From assembly GCF_025716875.1 (NCBI RefSeq), contig NZ_JAOVZB010000002.1, positions 372,001 through 436,000 of the forward strand: a stretch of DNA of 64,000 bases. The letters run 5' to 3'. The position numbers and the translations under genes were made by a program. Under the pieces are notes generated by a model. That model was not told where the DNA came from. It did not search any database and worked only from the letters and a program-made list of their open reading frames with translations. The DNA comes from Marinomonas sargassi (GTDB lineage Bacteria > Pseudomonadota > Gammaproteobacteria > Pseudomonadales > Marinomonadaceae). This document shows, one piece after another, positions 24,795 to 34,285 of this stretch. Every line of letters begins with the position of its first letter. Position 1 is the stretch's first letter.

Positions 24795-25793
24795 CTATTG
24801 TTCATATCGATACAGACCAAAGCGCTCGATAACCTCTCGATATTTCTCTGTAAGTGGGCCTTGCTTTAGGGGGGGGATGCGCATCTGATCGGTTAAATAA
24901 TTATTCTTAATAAGCTCTCGCTCAAAGTCTTCCGCCAGTTCCACTTTACGTGTTTGTTGAGAGAGGTGAGCCACTTCTGTGATTTCAATGCTCGGGTCAA
25001 ATCGATGGAAGCCCTTATAGCTAAAATGCGCATCCACATGGGCATCGCTTATGCGGATTAACTCTTGCATGATCTCACGGCAAATTAAATTTAGACTCAG
25101 ATCATTCACTTGTAGATATAAGGTTCGCCCTACTGCCTCTGACAAGTGGCTGCCTTGTTCATTGTGAATCTCTAAATCAATCAACCACAAGCCATTGGCA
25201 CGTTGCTCAAGGTGTATTAGCTTAAATTGGCAGTCGTCATAGCTAATACAACTAAGAATCTCTTCTACCCGCTCAAGTGCCGTTAGATTCCAATATGATG
25301 AAGCTTTTTTATGCTCATTACGCTCTCTATTAAGCGTGTAAAACTCTGCCATTAAGGGCAAATCAATATGAGTGTTAAAAGGAGTAGTAATGCTGTCCTG
25401 TATATTCAGCTTAAATAACTCTCGTACTTCATGTTCACGGGCTTTTTTGATCGCTAGAAAAACAGTTTGGATAATCTCAGAGGTTGGCAACTCTGGTTCG
25501 ACTCGCCATTTACGACCAAACAACAACTTTGAATCATTGTTCATATCACTCTTTTTATAGTTGTCATGTCCAACAACCCCAACTTGAATGTAAATACAGG
25601 AATCATCTTGCGCAGCAAAAATGAGATAGCGCGGGTCGTAATCGATTGAGCATATTAAAGCTTCCACACTTTCTAAAGTGTGGTGGTAAGTTAGATAGTG
25701 TTGTGGAATACAAAGTTCACCATTGCTTAGCTCAACCACTGGCGCTTCAGGCATTACTTGTTCGCCTAAGCGAAGCTCAATTTTCTTTTCCAT
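24795..25793 (-). CDS. Hypothetical protein, unrecognised
   Basis: A 332-residue soluble protein with no signal peptide or membrane helix. Visible features are an opening ELRLGEQVMPEAPVVELSNG, a cluster YDPRYLIFAAQDDSCIYIQ and alternating beta-strand/helix content throughout. I do not recognise a family. Codon usage and base composition look like its neighbours, so recent transfer is not indicated. A candidate terminator lies downstream, and the gene has its own upstream interval of about 240 bases. Confidence 0.6.
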   Translation of the reverse strand: MEKKIELRLGEQVMPEAPVVELSNGELCIPQHYLTYHHTLESVEALICSIDYDPRYLIFAAQDDSCIYIQVGVVGHDNYKKSDMNNDSKLLFGRKWRVEPELPTSEIIQTVFLAIKKAREHEVRELFKLNIQDSITTPFNTHIDLPLMAEFYTLNRERNEHKKASSYWNLTALERVEEILSCISYDDCQFKLIHLEQRANGLWLIDLEIHNEQGSHLSEAVGRTLYLQVNDLSLNLICREIMQELIRISDAHVDAHFSYKGFHRFDPSIEITEVAHLSQQTRKVELAEDFERELIKNNYLTDQMRIPPLKQGPLTEKYREVIERFGLYRYEQ

Positions 25794-26034
25794 TTCAATA
25801 CCCTGACCGTTTTTAAAATACTACGAATCTATGTCTAAAAAAGTTCACTGTTTCGGTTCAAATACGATGAGAATCAACGACCTTTAAGAGTAAAAGCTTT
25901 CGGCTAGTATTGTGCTGCCCTTGATAAGACATAAATAAGAAAGGTATATGAAAGTTTTGCGACAAGGTATGATTCAGCCTATTCAGCTACCCTGATGTAG
26001 CAAAACTTAAATAACTTATATGTGAGAAGAGATT

Positions 26035-26418
26035 ATGCTTTCAGGTGTTTGCATTGGTACGAATGACCTAGCCGCAGCAGGTGACTTTTATGACGCGGTG
26101 CTAGCCACTATTGGTATACAGTGTGTTTTTTCTGACTCCCACGAAAAAGGCTATGCAGGAGAAGACGGTAAAATCACTTTTTATGTTTTAACACCATTTA
26201 ATGGAGACAAAGCTTCTTTTGGAAACGGCACCCAAGTCATGTTTTACGCCCCAGATAAAGAAACCGTAAGAACTTTCCATAGGGCAGCCATACAAAATGG
26301 TGGAACTGACGAAGGAGCACCGGGGCCAAGAAATTACCACCCAGACTATTACGGTGCTTATGTGCGTGACCTCGATGGCAATAAACTCAATATCTCAGTG
26401 GAAATTAAAAACCGTTAA
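26035..26418 (+). CDS. VOC superfamily protein
   Basis: A 127-residue protein: GVCIGTNDLAAAGDFYDAVL at the start and YYGAYVRDLDGNKLNISVE at the end mark the two VOC modules. This subgroup, often annotated glyoxalase/bleomycin-resistance protein, contains many uncharacterised small enzymes. It is followed by its own terminator. Confidence 0.78.
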   Translation: MLSGVCIGTNDLAAAGDFYDAVLATIGIQCVFSDSHEKGYAGEDGKITFYVLTPFNGDKASFGNGTQVMFYAPDKETVRTFHRAAIQNGGTDEGAPGPRNYHPDYYGAYVRDLDGNKLNISVEIKNR

Positions 26419-26448
26419 TAGCGTTAGAAAGCAAGCCTTCAACTCTTG

Positions 26449-26493
26449 GTAAAATTAGCCGACGATAACTAGAAAGCAATAGGCTAATTTTAC
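26449..26493 (+). terminator. Terminator-like inverted repeat
   Basis: Twelve-base perfect arms at 26449-26460 and 26482-26493, AT-rich, with a 21-base loop, 30 bases after the VOC gene. The T-run is inside the right arm. Confidence 0.6.
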
Positions 26494-26674
26494 TCACCTC
26501 TTATTTATACCCATTTACTCCCCTACAAAGGCTTATTTTAACTACCTTAAATAATTAAAGTCTGAGATATGCAAGTTACACTTTCTGACATTAATTGACA
26601 TTTCATAACATAGCTACATACTCAAAGATTGTCAGGACAACTAAATAATTAGGCAACTCAAAGGAAGGAGTAAC

Positions 26675-28354
26675 ATGGAATTTTTTAGAAATAGGTCTAT
26701 TGGCCAAAAAATCGGTAGTGCTGTCGGCCTACTATTATCTCTACTCATCATAACGTCTGTATTTAGCATTGCTAGAGTCTCCTCGATCGGGCATGAGCTA
26801 CAAACGGTTCATTCAGAAGACATCCCCCTCACAGCTCTCATATCAGACATAACCATTAAGCAATTGGAAAAGTCCATTGCACTAGAAAAAGCATTTCGAG
26901 TTTCTAACATTACCAGTTCGGATGACTCCATTCATGACTTGATTAATGTTGTTAAACGACTCGCAGAAGAAATTGATGTGGAGATAAAAAAAGGGGAAGC
27001 AATTTTAAAAGTTGCAGCATCACATGCCATATCAAAAGAACTAGAAATAGAATTAGCTCGTTTGAACAAAATACTTCACAGTATTGAAATGGAGCATATG
27101 GAGTTTGAAAAACAAGTCGATGCCATTGTCATTAAAATGGCCGAAGGGCAAGTAATTAACAGCCAAAGTGTTATTCAATTGGAAAATGCTCAACACTTAC
27201 TCAATAAACACTTGGAAGAACTGCTTGTCAAAATTGAACTTATGACTGAGCATGCAATGGAAACAGCCATTCATCATGAAGAAGCTGCGTTAAGTGAGAT
27301 GGTCTGGATTAGTATTATTTCTACTGTCATAGGTTTAGTTTCTGGTATTTTCATCACACACTCCATCACAAAGCCCCTTAACTACGCGACCAATATTGCC
27401 AAACGCCTTGCAGGTGGTGACCTAACCGTTCAAGTCGAAGTGACATCAAAAGACGAAACTGGCCAGCTACTAAGTGCTATGCAGGAAATGGTTAATAACC
27501 TATTAGATATGGTTCACCAAATATCTGCTGCATCAGAACAACTAACCCAATCTACCCATGAAGTTTCGATAGTAACCAGCCAAACAACCAGCAATATATT
27601 ATTACAAAATGATGAGCTTGATCAGGTTCTAGTGGCTATGAATGAGATGAGTAGCTCTATCCAAGAGGTGGCTTCTAGCGCTCAGGAGACATCAGTTTCA
27701 ACCTCGAAAGCAAAAGAGCATGCCCTGACTGGACGCAATAAAATAAATGATGCCTGCGGTGCTATCACTGCATTAGCAAGAGACTTTGACGGAATAAAAG
27801 TCATTGCTGGAAAATTGGAAGCCGAAACAGAAAATGTAGATACCATTCTAGAAGTCATTACAACAATAGCCGAGCAAACCAACCTATTAGCATTAAACGC
27901 TGCAATTGAAGCAGCTCGTGCTGGTGAGCAAGGTCGCGGTTTTGCAGTCGTTGCCGACGAGGTCCGAACTCTAGCCATCCGAACACAAGACTCTATTAAT
28001 GAAGTTCAATCAACCACTAACAGATTAAAATCTGAGGCTCAATCCTCTTCTGATGCAATGGAAAATGGACAGAAAAAAACACAATCAAGTGCTACCCTAT
28101 CCACAGAAGCAGTGCAGTATATTGAAGATATCTATGCTGCAATGGAGCAAATTAGCAATATGAATCTTCAAGTCGCCAGTGCTGCAGAACAACAAAGCTC
28201 GGTAACAGAAGAAGTGAATAGGTCTATCACTCGATTGAACGATTCTGCAAAAGAAAGCTCTGCAGGAGTTTCAATGGTCAATCAAGCCACGGAAGAAATT
28301 GAAGTATTATCCGTTAGCCTAAAAGATCTTATTAGCCGCTTTAAAATCGCTTAA
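26675..28354 (+). CDS. Methyl-accepting chemotaxis protein
   Basis: A 559-residue chemoreceptor. A first transmembrane helix (about 12-31) is followed by a roughly 175-residue periplasmic four-helix-bundle domain rich in heptads. A second helix (about 210-230) then leads to a HAMP linker beginning [22 protein letters not shown]. The highly conserved signalling tip [21 protein letters not shown] lies around residues 395-415. Methylation-type Glu/Gln pairs flank it, but no C-terminal CheR-binding NWETF-like pentapeptide is seen. Ligand unknown. It has its own promoter interval and terminator. Confidence 0.93.
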   Translation: MEFFRNRSIGQKIGSAVGLLLSLLIITSVFSIARVSSIGHELQTVHSEDIPLTALISDITIKQLEKSIALEKAFRVSNITSSDDSIHDLINVVKRLAEEIDVEIKKGEAILKVAASHAISKELEIELARLNKILHSIEMEHMEFEKQVDAIVIKMAEGQVINSQSVIQLENAQHLLNKHLEELLVKIELMTEHAMETAIHHEEAALSEMVWISIISTVIGLVSGIFITHSITKPLNYATNIAKRLAGGDLTVQVEVTSKDETGQLLSAMQEMVNNLLDMVHQISAASEQLTQSTHEVSIVTSQTTSNILLQNDELDQVLVAMNEMSSSIQEVASSAQETSVSTSKAKEHALTGRNKINDACGAITALARDFDGIKVIAGKLEAETENVDTILEVITTIAEQTNLLALNAAIEAARAGEQGRGFAVVADEVRTLAIRTQDSINEVQSTTNRLKSEAQSSSDAMENGQKKTQSSATLSTEAVQYIEDIYAAMEQISNMNLQVASAAEQQSSVTEEVNRSITRLNDSAKESSAGVSMVNQATEEIEVLSVSLKDLISRFKIA

Positions 28355-28374
28355 TGAATAAAGCCATAAAGAGT

Positions 28375-28405
28375 AAAGTAATAGACAAAGTAGTCTATTA
28401 CTTTT
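28375..28405 (+). terminator. Rho-independent terminator after the chemoreceptor gene
   Basis: Twelve-base perfect arms 28375-28386 and 28393-28404 with a six-base loop and trailing Ts. Confidence 0.8.
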
Positions 28406-28514
28406 GATTATGTTCATTCGAGAATCTAACAGACTAGTAAAGCAAGTACCTAAGTAAACTTACTAACCCTTTAAGATAAAAATCTTTCAGCCACCTTTCA
28501 GAAAGAGACGAGCC

Positions 28515-29087
28515 TTACTCTCCCATTGTCTTCAAAAATACTTGGTAATAATTATGCGTGTCACAACTTTCAGATTTTACGGTGTCATTCTGGAAGCCAG
28601 CTCTTGAAAGCACCTTCATTGAGGCTATATTTTCTTTTTTCACTCTTCCGAATAACCGAAAATAACCCGCTGTACGAGCTAAACTTAGCAAAGCCAATAC
28701 TGTATTCGTCATACAGCCCCGATGAAGTTCACTCGCCCAGTAGCCTATTTCTGCATTTTCTAAATCAGGGGACTTTATATCAATGGCTGCCACCACATCA
28801 CCAGTCTGAGACATCAGCAGAAAGATAAAGTGCTTTTTTTCTTTCCAGCCGTTAAGCCCTATTTCAAAAAAACTTTCTGCTTTGTCCTTCGTGTATGGAG
28901 TACTGCCAAACAAGTCTTCAAATATCCACTTATAGACACTTGGCTCATTACAAATAGTCGTCACACCTTGAACAAGACTTGGACTAACTTCGAGCTCATC
29001 GATACGCCTCAGAATATACCTTTCTCCCGAAAGGTAATTTTGCACAGGAACAGCGATATCACTAGGAAAGTTTGGCATCATATTCAT
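28515..29087 (-). CDS. GNAT-family N-acetyltransferase (RimJ/RimL-like)
   Basis: A 190-residue GNAT protein. It opens with the RimJ/RimL-style ERYILRRIDELEVSPSLVQG, has GYWASELHRGCMTNTVLALL as the acetyl-CoA-binding region (the RxxGxA motif is partly changed to HRGCMT), and ends FGRVKKENIASMKVLSRAGF. The substrate may be a protein N-terminus or a small amine. In-frame ATGs two and three codons in make the start uncertain. Confidence 0.75.
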   Translation of the reverse strand: MNMMPNFPSDIAVPVQNYLSGERYILRRIDELEVSPSLVQGVTTICNEPSVYKWIFEDLFGSTPYTKDKAESFFEIGLNGWKEKKHFIFLLMSQTGDVVAAIDIKSPDLENAEIGYWASELHRGCMTNTVLALLSLARTAGYFRLFGRVKKENIASMKVLSRAGFQNDTVKSESCDTHNYYQVFLKTMGE

Positions 29088-29162
29088 ATGTTAAAAAGCA
29101 CCTTAAATTTTACTCGTACCTGTTTTCCATCCCACTCATTCAACATAAGCAATGAGGTTATA

Positions 29163-29639
29163 TTAACCAATAATTTGCAGAGGTAATGCCTGAGTATTCT
29201 TTAATTCACTCAATACGGCATTTGAGTTTATGGCGTGAATCTTAGGCAATTTTGATAGGTGCTTATAAAAAAAACGTTCATAGCTTTCCATGTCTTTAGT
29301 GACAATGCGTAATAGAAAATCACTGTTGCCTAGCATTGAATAACATTCCGTTATTTCTGCATGCTGACAGATCGCCTGCTCAAACAAAGCGAGTGTGTTC
29401 TCATCGTTCTCTGATAACTTAACCTCTGTATAGAGTACCAAATTAAAACCCAAGGATTTACGGTTGAGCACAGCGACTTTCTGCTGAATAAACCCTTTTT
29501 CTTCTAGTCGTTGAATTCTTCTCCAACAAGGGGTTTGGGATAGATTAACTTTTTCAGCAATTTCTAAGGTCGATAAGCTTGCGTCAACCTGTAGGCACCC
29601 CAAAATAGCGAGATCTATTTTATCAAGTTCATTATTCAT
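29163..29639 (-). CDS. Lrp/AsnC-family transcriptional regulator
   Basis: A 158-residue regulator. The helix-turn-helix spans about residues 20-45 (STLEIAEKVNLSQTPCWRRI) and is followed by the RAM/ligand-binding domain with HAEITECYSMLGNSDFLLRI. Such proteins respond to amino acids. It is divergent from the 2OG-dioxygenase/PLP-enzyme pair across a 208-base AT-rich interval, which strongly suggests it controls them. Confidence 0.9.
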   Translation of the reverse strand: MNNELDKIDLAILGCLQVDASLSTLEIAEKVNLSQTPCWRRIQRLEEKGFIQQKVAVLNRKSLGFNLVLYTEVKLSENDENTLALFEQAICQHAEITECYSMLGNSDFLLRIVTKDMESYERFFYKHLSKLPKIHAINSNAVLSELKNTQALPLQIIG

Positions 29640-29707
29640 ATTTTTCTCTCCTCATGTTCCGTTTTCGGTATTAGCTACGCATTACTTATGCTCTAATTTA
29701 GTTAATT

Positions 29708-29720
29708 GAAAATATTTTTC
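29708..29720. promoter_or_regulatory. AT-rich palindrome, possible Lrp-type site
   Basis: GAAAATATTTTTC at 29708-29720 is nearly self-complementary and lies in the divergent interval beside the Lrp-type gene. Further A/T blocks with TTAG/CTAA ends occur at 29721-29752. Lrp-family sites are typically repeated, AT-rich imperfect palindromes. Assignment is by context. Confidence 0.35.
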
Positions 29721-29847
29721 TAACAATCTAATTTATTTTAGAAAAATTAGCCAATATTCCTTTTTATAGCGCATTAATAGCAAAATTTTTCTTTTAGTTC
29801 GTCGTTATACTAAAAACCAGTTGCTTAGTATTTATTAAGGAGAACCC

Positions 29848-30477
29848 ATGAAGAATAAATTGCTACTTGCTGCGTTCCAAATACCCCATAATTTTCATTC
29901 CGAATTAGGGATGTATTTCGAACAATTACCCGTTGATCCTTATATCGACGGAGATTATCGACTACGAGGTTATTCTCGTTATCAGAAAAAAGGCGATAGC
30001 TACACTCGCTTACCCCATACACCATTTTGTCAGTCGTCAAATATTAATCGCTTGGTAGGTGACGTTCAGCGTGATTTTTCGCCTATGGATGAGCACATCG
30101 ATCATACGGATGAGCTTCAGCACCTATTACGCTCGTTTGCTGAATATACACTGGGGGGTGAAGATGGCGTTATTGAGGCACATCAAATTCGAGTAACCTG
30201 TGACGCCCAACAAGCGGGTAACCCTGCCCCAGAAGGCATCCATCAGGATGGATTTAACTTTGTAGGAATTTGCTGTCTTAAGCGCCAAGATATTTCTGGC
30301 GGAAACACCAAGATTTTCACTGACTCAGAAGGTGAAGATTTGCACATAAACACGGTGTTAGAAGAAGGCCAATTTATCATTTTTAATGACCAGCGTTATT
30401 ACCACTATGTGTCAGAAACCTTATCAGAACAACAAGGAAAAAAAGGAGTAAGAGATGTCTTCGTTTTCACAGCATAA
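29848..30477 (+). CDS. 2OG-Fe dioxygenase family protein (PF10014-like), amino-acid hydroxylase candidate
   Basis: A 209-residue protein of the 2OG-Fe_Oxy_2 family, which includes L-isoleucine 4-hydroxylase IDO. Iron ligands are seen in GIHQDGFNFVGICC (His-x-Asp) and the distal histidine in NDQRYYHYVSET; RDVFVFTA at the C-terminus supplies the 2-oxoglutarate-binding arginine. The N-terminus has the substrate lid region LRGYSRYQKKGD. It overlaps the next gene by 23 bases, so the two are translated together. Expected reaction: hydroxylation of a free amino acid with CO2 and succinate as by-products. Substrate unknown. Confidence 0.8.
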   Translation: MKNKLLLAAFQIPHNFHSELGMYFEQLPVDPYIDGDYRLRGYSRYQKKGDSYTRLPHTPFCQSSNINRLVGDVQRDFSPMDEHIDHTDELQHLLRSFAEYTLGGEDGVIEAHQIRVTCDAQQAGNPAPEGIHQDGFNFVGICCLKRQDISGGNTKIFTDSEGEDLHINTVLEEGQFIIFNDQRYYHYVSETLSEQQGKKGVRDVFVFTA

Positions 30478-31717
30478 ACCAAAATTACTAGAGCAGATTA
30501 ATAGCATCAGGCAGCAATTTCCTGCTTTAAATACTCAAGACTCCGAGTCCCTACCAATATTTTTTGATGGTCCAGGAGGGACGCAAATCCCTACCTCTGT
30601 TATTGCCGCAGTGGGCGATTATTACCGACAAGGAAACTCCAATTTAGGAGGAGACTTTAGCGTAAGCCGAAAAACTGTTGATATCGTAAATACAGCCCGT
30701 GACTGCGTCGCAACATTGGTTGGAGCAACGTCTCCAAGTACGATTGTTTTTGGCGCGAATATGACCAGCCTAACCCTAAGCTTTAGCCGCTCAATTGGGC
30801 AAACATGGCAGGCTGGAGATAATATTATTTTGTCCGAAGCTGACCACGGTGGAAACCGCAGCGCATGGAAACGTATTGCAGAAGAACGAGGCGTTCATGT
30901 GCATTACATCCCTATTATTGACAAGAAATGTGCGTTGGATCTTAAGTATTTTGATACCTTAATCAATAACAAAACGCGCTTAGTTGCTGTGACCGCTGCT
31001 AGTAACGTGAGTGGTACTAGAACCGATCTAGAACACATTATAAAAGCAGCAAAAGAGAACGGAGCGATAAGTTACATTGATGCTGTGCATCTATTACCGC
31101 ATCAACGTCTTAATGTAACAGAGTTAGACTGTGACTTTTTAGCGGGATCTGTGTACAAATTCTTTGGCCCACATGTGGGATTTGTTTACGGGAAAAAACA
31201 ACATTTAGAAGGCTTTAAGCCTTACAAAGTCGAGCCAGCACCGACCTTCCCACCTAATTGTTGGGAAACAGGAACGCTTAACTTTGAAGCCCTCGCCGGT
31301 ACGGTTGCTGCCATTCATTATATGGCCTCACTCGGTGAAGGTGACTCGTTAGATGAACAACTGGATGATGCTTACCAAAACATTATTCGTTACGAACACC
31401 ATCTAGCAAAAATGTGTCTAGATAAGCTAATCGCTATGCCAGAAGTCACAATCTATGGTGTACATAACGATAGCTACCATGAGAGAACGCCGACCTTCGC
31501 GTTATCATTTGCTAATCACCAGCCTAAAGAAATTGCTCAAGCGTTGGGAGAAAAAAATATTTTCACATGGAGCGGTCACTTGTACGCAGACAAACTTATC
31601 GACTCACTAGGCTTAAGTGATAAAGGCGGGATACTACGAATTGGTCTAACGCACTACAACACCGAAGCTGAAGTTGATTTGTTTATTGAAACGTTAGAAA
31701 GCATTCTTAATAGCTAA
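30455..31717 (+). CDS. Class V PLP-dependent enzyme (cysteine-desulfurase-like)
   Basis: A 420-residue aminotransferase class V protein of the cysteine-desulfurase-like group. Residues about 38-60 read FFDGPGGTQIP and the PLP-lysine motif is SVYKFFGPHVGFVYG. PLP-contacting pieces are EADHGGNRSAW and AASNVSGTRTDLEHI. A cysteine in the mobile loop position of true desulfurases is not obvious, so it is more likely an aminotransferase, lyase or epimerase-type member. AAAGGAG sits eight bases before the ATG, inside the preceding gene. Partnered with the dioxygenase and Lrp regulator, it could process the hydroxylated amino acid. Confidence 0.8.
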   Translation: MSSFSQHKPKLLEQINSIRQQFPALNTQDSESLPIFFDGPGGTQIPTSVIAAVGDYYRQGNSNLGGDFSVSRKTVDIVNTARDCVATLVGATSPSTIVFGANMTSLTLSFSRSIGQTWQAGDNIILSEADHGGNRSAWKRIAEERGVHVHYIPIIDKKCALDLKYFDTLINNKTRLVAVTAASNVSGTRTDLEHIIKAAKENGAISYIDAVHLLPHQRLNVTELDCDFLAGSVYKFFGPHVGFVYGKKQHLEGFKPYKVEPAPTFPPNCWETGTLNFEALAGTVAAIHYMASLGEGDSLDEQLDDAYQNIIRYEHHLAKMCLDKLIAMPEVTIYGVHNDSYHERTPTFALSFANHQPKEIAQALGEKNIFTWSGHLYADKLIDSLGLSDKGGILRIGLTHYNTEAEVDLFIETLESILNS

Positions 31718-31765
31718 GGTTTTGACTAAATATTGAGTTAAAAGTTAACGCTTTTAGAAGGAAAA

Positions 31766-31808
31766 AGACGGCTATATGCACCTCTAGTTAAGGTACTCAT
31801 AGCCGTCT
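31766..31808. terminator. Terminator between convergent genes
   Basis: Ten-base perfect arms at 31766-31775 and 31799-31808 with an A-run before the left arm. It lies between the PLP-enzyme gene and leftward rsuA. Confidence 0.65.
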
Positions 31809-31855
31809 AATATCTTGAAGTACATAAAATTTCACTCTGTCCCTAATCACCCTTT

Positions 31856-32572
31856 CTATTTATCTACAGAGTATTTTCCCAACGAAGCGATTTCAGGCTC
31901 AGTTAAATAACGCCATTGGCCTACTTCGACATCAAGGTAAACATCGCCTATTTGCTCCCGATGAAGCGACACTACACGATTCCCCACGGCAGCAAACATG
32001 CGCTTTACCTGATGGAATCGACCTTCCGTTATAGTCAGTAGTACTTCCTTTGGAGTAAGTATTTCCAGATCAGCAGGCAAGGTTAACTTATCCTCCCCTT
32101 GCAGTTGTATGCCCTTTGCGAACTTCTCTGATATATCAGCTGCAGCATCATTAGACATAGCTCGTGAAAGCCCAACGCGATACACCTTACGGCAGGCATT
32201 TTTAGGTGAAGTAATATGAAATGACCAACGTCCATCATCCGTAATTAACACCAAGCCCGTTGTGTCTGCATCTAAACGCCCTGCAATGTGTAATTCAGAG
32301 ACCTTATCAATATCTAAACAATGAAACACAGATGGGTAAGCTTCATCGATATTTGAGCAAACCGTATTCGCAGGTTTATGCAGCAGAAGATAGCGAAAAG
32401 CCCGAGGAACCAGCTTAACACCATTGAGCAGAACCACATTATTTTCATGGACTTGCATAGCTTCATTCACAGCTAACATTCCGTTAACCAAAACATCGCC
32501 AGCATGAATACACTGAATCGCCTCAGGCTTCGTAAGCTCAGTACTTTTACACAACAACTTATCAAGGCGCAT
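31856..32572 (-). CDS. rsuA: 16S rRNA pseudouridine(516) synthase
   Basis: A 238-residue protein with an N-terminal S4 RNA-binding domain (MRLDKLLCKSTELTKPEAIQ) and the RsuA/RluB-type catalytic domain. The catalytic aspartate lies in the motif AGRLDADTTGLVLITDDG. ITEGRFHQVKRMFAAVGNRV is the conserved second block. It isomerises uridine 516 of 16S rRNA during small-subunit assembly. Length is close to that of E. coli RsuA (231). Single gene. Confidence 0.93.
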   Translation of the reverse strand: MRLDKLLCKSTELTKPEAIQCIHAGDVLVNGMLAVNEAMQVHENNVVLLNGVKLVPRAFRYLLLHKPANTVCSNIDEAYPSVFHCLDIDKVSELHIAGRLDADTTGLVLITDDGRWSFHITSPKNACRKVYRVGLSRAMSNDAAADISEKFAKGIQLQGEDKLTLPADLEILTPKEVLLTITEGRFHQVKRMFAAVGNRVVSLHREQIGDVYLDVEVGQWRYLTEPEIASLGKYSVDK

Positions 32573-32673
32573 GGTAGAAAATTCAAAAAGTGGAAGAGCG
32601 GATTATTATCCTTTCTAAACAAGAATTAGCAAGATATCACTCGTTTTGGAAAAAATGCTTATGTACAAATGAC

Positions 32674-33153
32674 CTAGTTGTAGACTCTATTTTTCCTTTC
32701 ATGCCATGCAATAAATACCAGTGAGATGATAAGCAAAAGCTGAATAGGTGTCCTGATGATTAGTGGTGTCGCAGCTCGTCCATTAAAAGGAATATCATTT
32801 AATGCAGCATAAATGTTTGCAGGAAAAAAACATATCAGCATAACAATCAAACAATAGCTTGCCAGTATCCGTGTTCTTGGTAATAGCAATCCAATTGCCC
32901 CCGCAAATTCAAACAAGCCCGTTAGATATATTATAGAAAGGTCTTTTGGAATAGGCGGTGGAAGCATCGCTAACATATCCAACTTCAATGGCGAAAAATG
33001 ACTACTGCCAATTACACATAAAACTAAGATGACAGCAAAACGAAGGCTATCAGCCAATTGCCAATCCACTTGAAACTTACCTGCACGGCCTCTAAACCTA
33101 CGAAGCAATTCACATAACAAAAAAGTGGGTATAAAAATATAAAGAACAATCAT
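32674..33153 (-). CDS. DoxX-family membrane protein
   Basis: A 159-residue membrane protein with four predicted helices. The DoxX/DoxD-like pattern is visible in GSSHFSPLKLDMLAMLPPP and IYLTGLFEFAGAIGLLLP. Members are linked to redox or thiosulfate metabolism, but most are uncharacterised. It is divergent from a TetR gene about 145 bases away, so it is a likely target of that regulator. Confidence 0.8.
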   Translation of the reverse strand: MIVLYIFIPTFLLCELLRRFRGRAGKFQVDWQLADSLRFAVILVLCVIGSSHFSPLKLDMLAMLPPPIPKDLSIIYLTGLFEFAGAIGLLLPRTRILASYCLIVMLICFFPANIYAALNDIPFNGRAATPLIIRTPIQLLLIISLVFIAWHERKNRVYN

Positions 33154-33298
33154 GGGGACCCTCTATATAAAACACAAACTTAACACTGTTAAGATAGAAT
33201 TATTACTAATTTCTGTCAATATGTGTTTTTGCTCTATTTTTTAATAAAGCATTCATTAAAATAGAGCAGTAAAGCTCATCGAAAAAGGCAAAAAGCCT

Positions 33299-33886
33299 AT
33301 GAAAAACAGTTATCATCACGGTAATTTAAGAGACACTTTGCTATCGAAATCTATCGAGATTTTAAATGACAAAGGGTTGAAAGGTTTGTCTGTGCGAGCG
33401 GTAGCAAAATTAGCTGGCGTAAGTGAAGCTGCTCCTTATAGCCATTTTAAAAATAAAGATAAGCTACTAGAAGCTATTGCGATTGAAGGCTATGAAAAGC
33501 TCAGACAATCACTTGATGAAATGACCGAGTTAACCCGCTTTGAGATGATAGAGCGTTTAGCTATTGGCTACGTGTCTTTTGCATTGGAAAATGTACAACT
33601 CTTTCGCTTGATGTTTGGTCGCGAACTAGCAGAGTTAACAGTCTCGGAGAGACATAGAGAAGCAAGTGCGATGTGTTACGAGCCACTATCCTTAGAGGTG
33701 AGTAAGTTATTAGATAACAAGCAAAGTGGACTCACTGTTGAAGCCGCAACAACCTCAACTTGGTCCATAGTCCATGGTTTGTCGATTTTATTAATTGACG
33801 GAAAAGTCCCCTTTCCAACTGACAGGCAAGAACAACAGCACTTCATTGCTAATCGATGTCATGTCATTACCCTTGCACTTTCTTAA
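33299..33886 (+). CDS. TetR-family transcriptional regulator (WHG-domain type)
   Basis: A 195-residue TetR protein. The helix-turn-helix lies in residues about 28-48 (LSVRAVAKLAGVSEAAPYSHF). The C-terminal domain has the WHG-like pattern with STWSIVHGLSILLIDG. It begins MKNSYHHGNLRDTLL, common to a subgroup controlling oxidoreductase or membrane-protein genes. Divergent from the DoxX gene, which it may repress. Confidence 0.9.
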   Translation: MKNSYHHGNLRDTLLSKSIEILNDKGLKGLSVRAVAKLAGVSEAAPYSHFKNKDKLLEAIAIEGYEKLRQSLDEMTELTRFEMIERLAIGYVSFALENVQLFRLMFGRELAELTVSERHREASAMCYEPLSLEVSKLLDNKQSGLTVEAATTSTWSIVHGLSILLIDGKVPFPTDRQEQQHFIANRCHVITLALS

Positions 33887-34285
33887 GCCCTCTTCATTAC
33901 CATTGCCTTAATAAATAAGAGATCGAGTTAATAAACCTCCCTTTTTACGGAAAACACAAAGTAAGAATGCATGGAAAAAGGCAAAAACGAAATAAAGCGC
34001 GAACAGCTTTAATCTATCGGATGATTAAGGCATCAGTCCTAAAAACTTTCCTATTCTTATAAGATGCCTACCCTAAGGAAACCGTCTCAAAACTTAATTG
34101 CTCTTCAATACCCGCTACTCTATGGACATTAGCTTCTATCCACTCGGACCAGCACGTTTCAGCTCTTACTATTGCTTTGTATGCAGAAATAAACCATTTC
34201 CAAAGTTCATTTCTACTCCTAAAAATATATAAACTTAGTACAGTCTTTACCCTAGTAACACTCCCTTTTTCAAAAGCTAAGTTGA
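33887..34285. other. Non-coding interval with a start-less open frame (possible gene remnant)
   Basis: About 400 bases between TetR and HxlR genes. On the minus strand a frame is open from about 34293 to a TAG at 34068 (some 75 codons). It contains protein-like pieces such as NELWKWFISAYKAIVRAE and WSEWIEANVHRVAGIEEQ but no ATG, GTG or TTG start. It may be the 3' end of a decayed gene. Nothing else is seen between 33887 and 34067. Confidence 0.3.
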
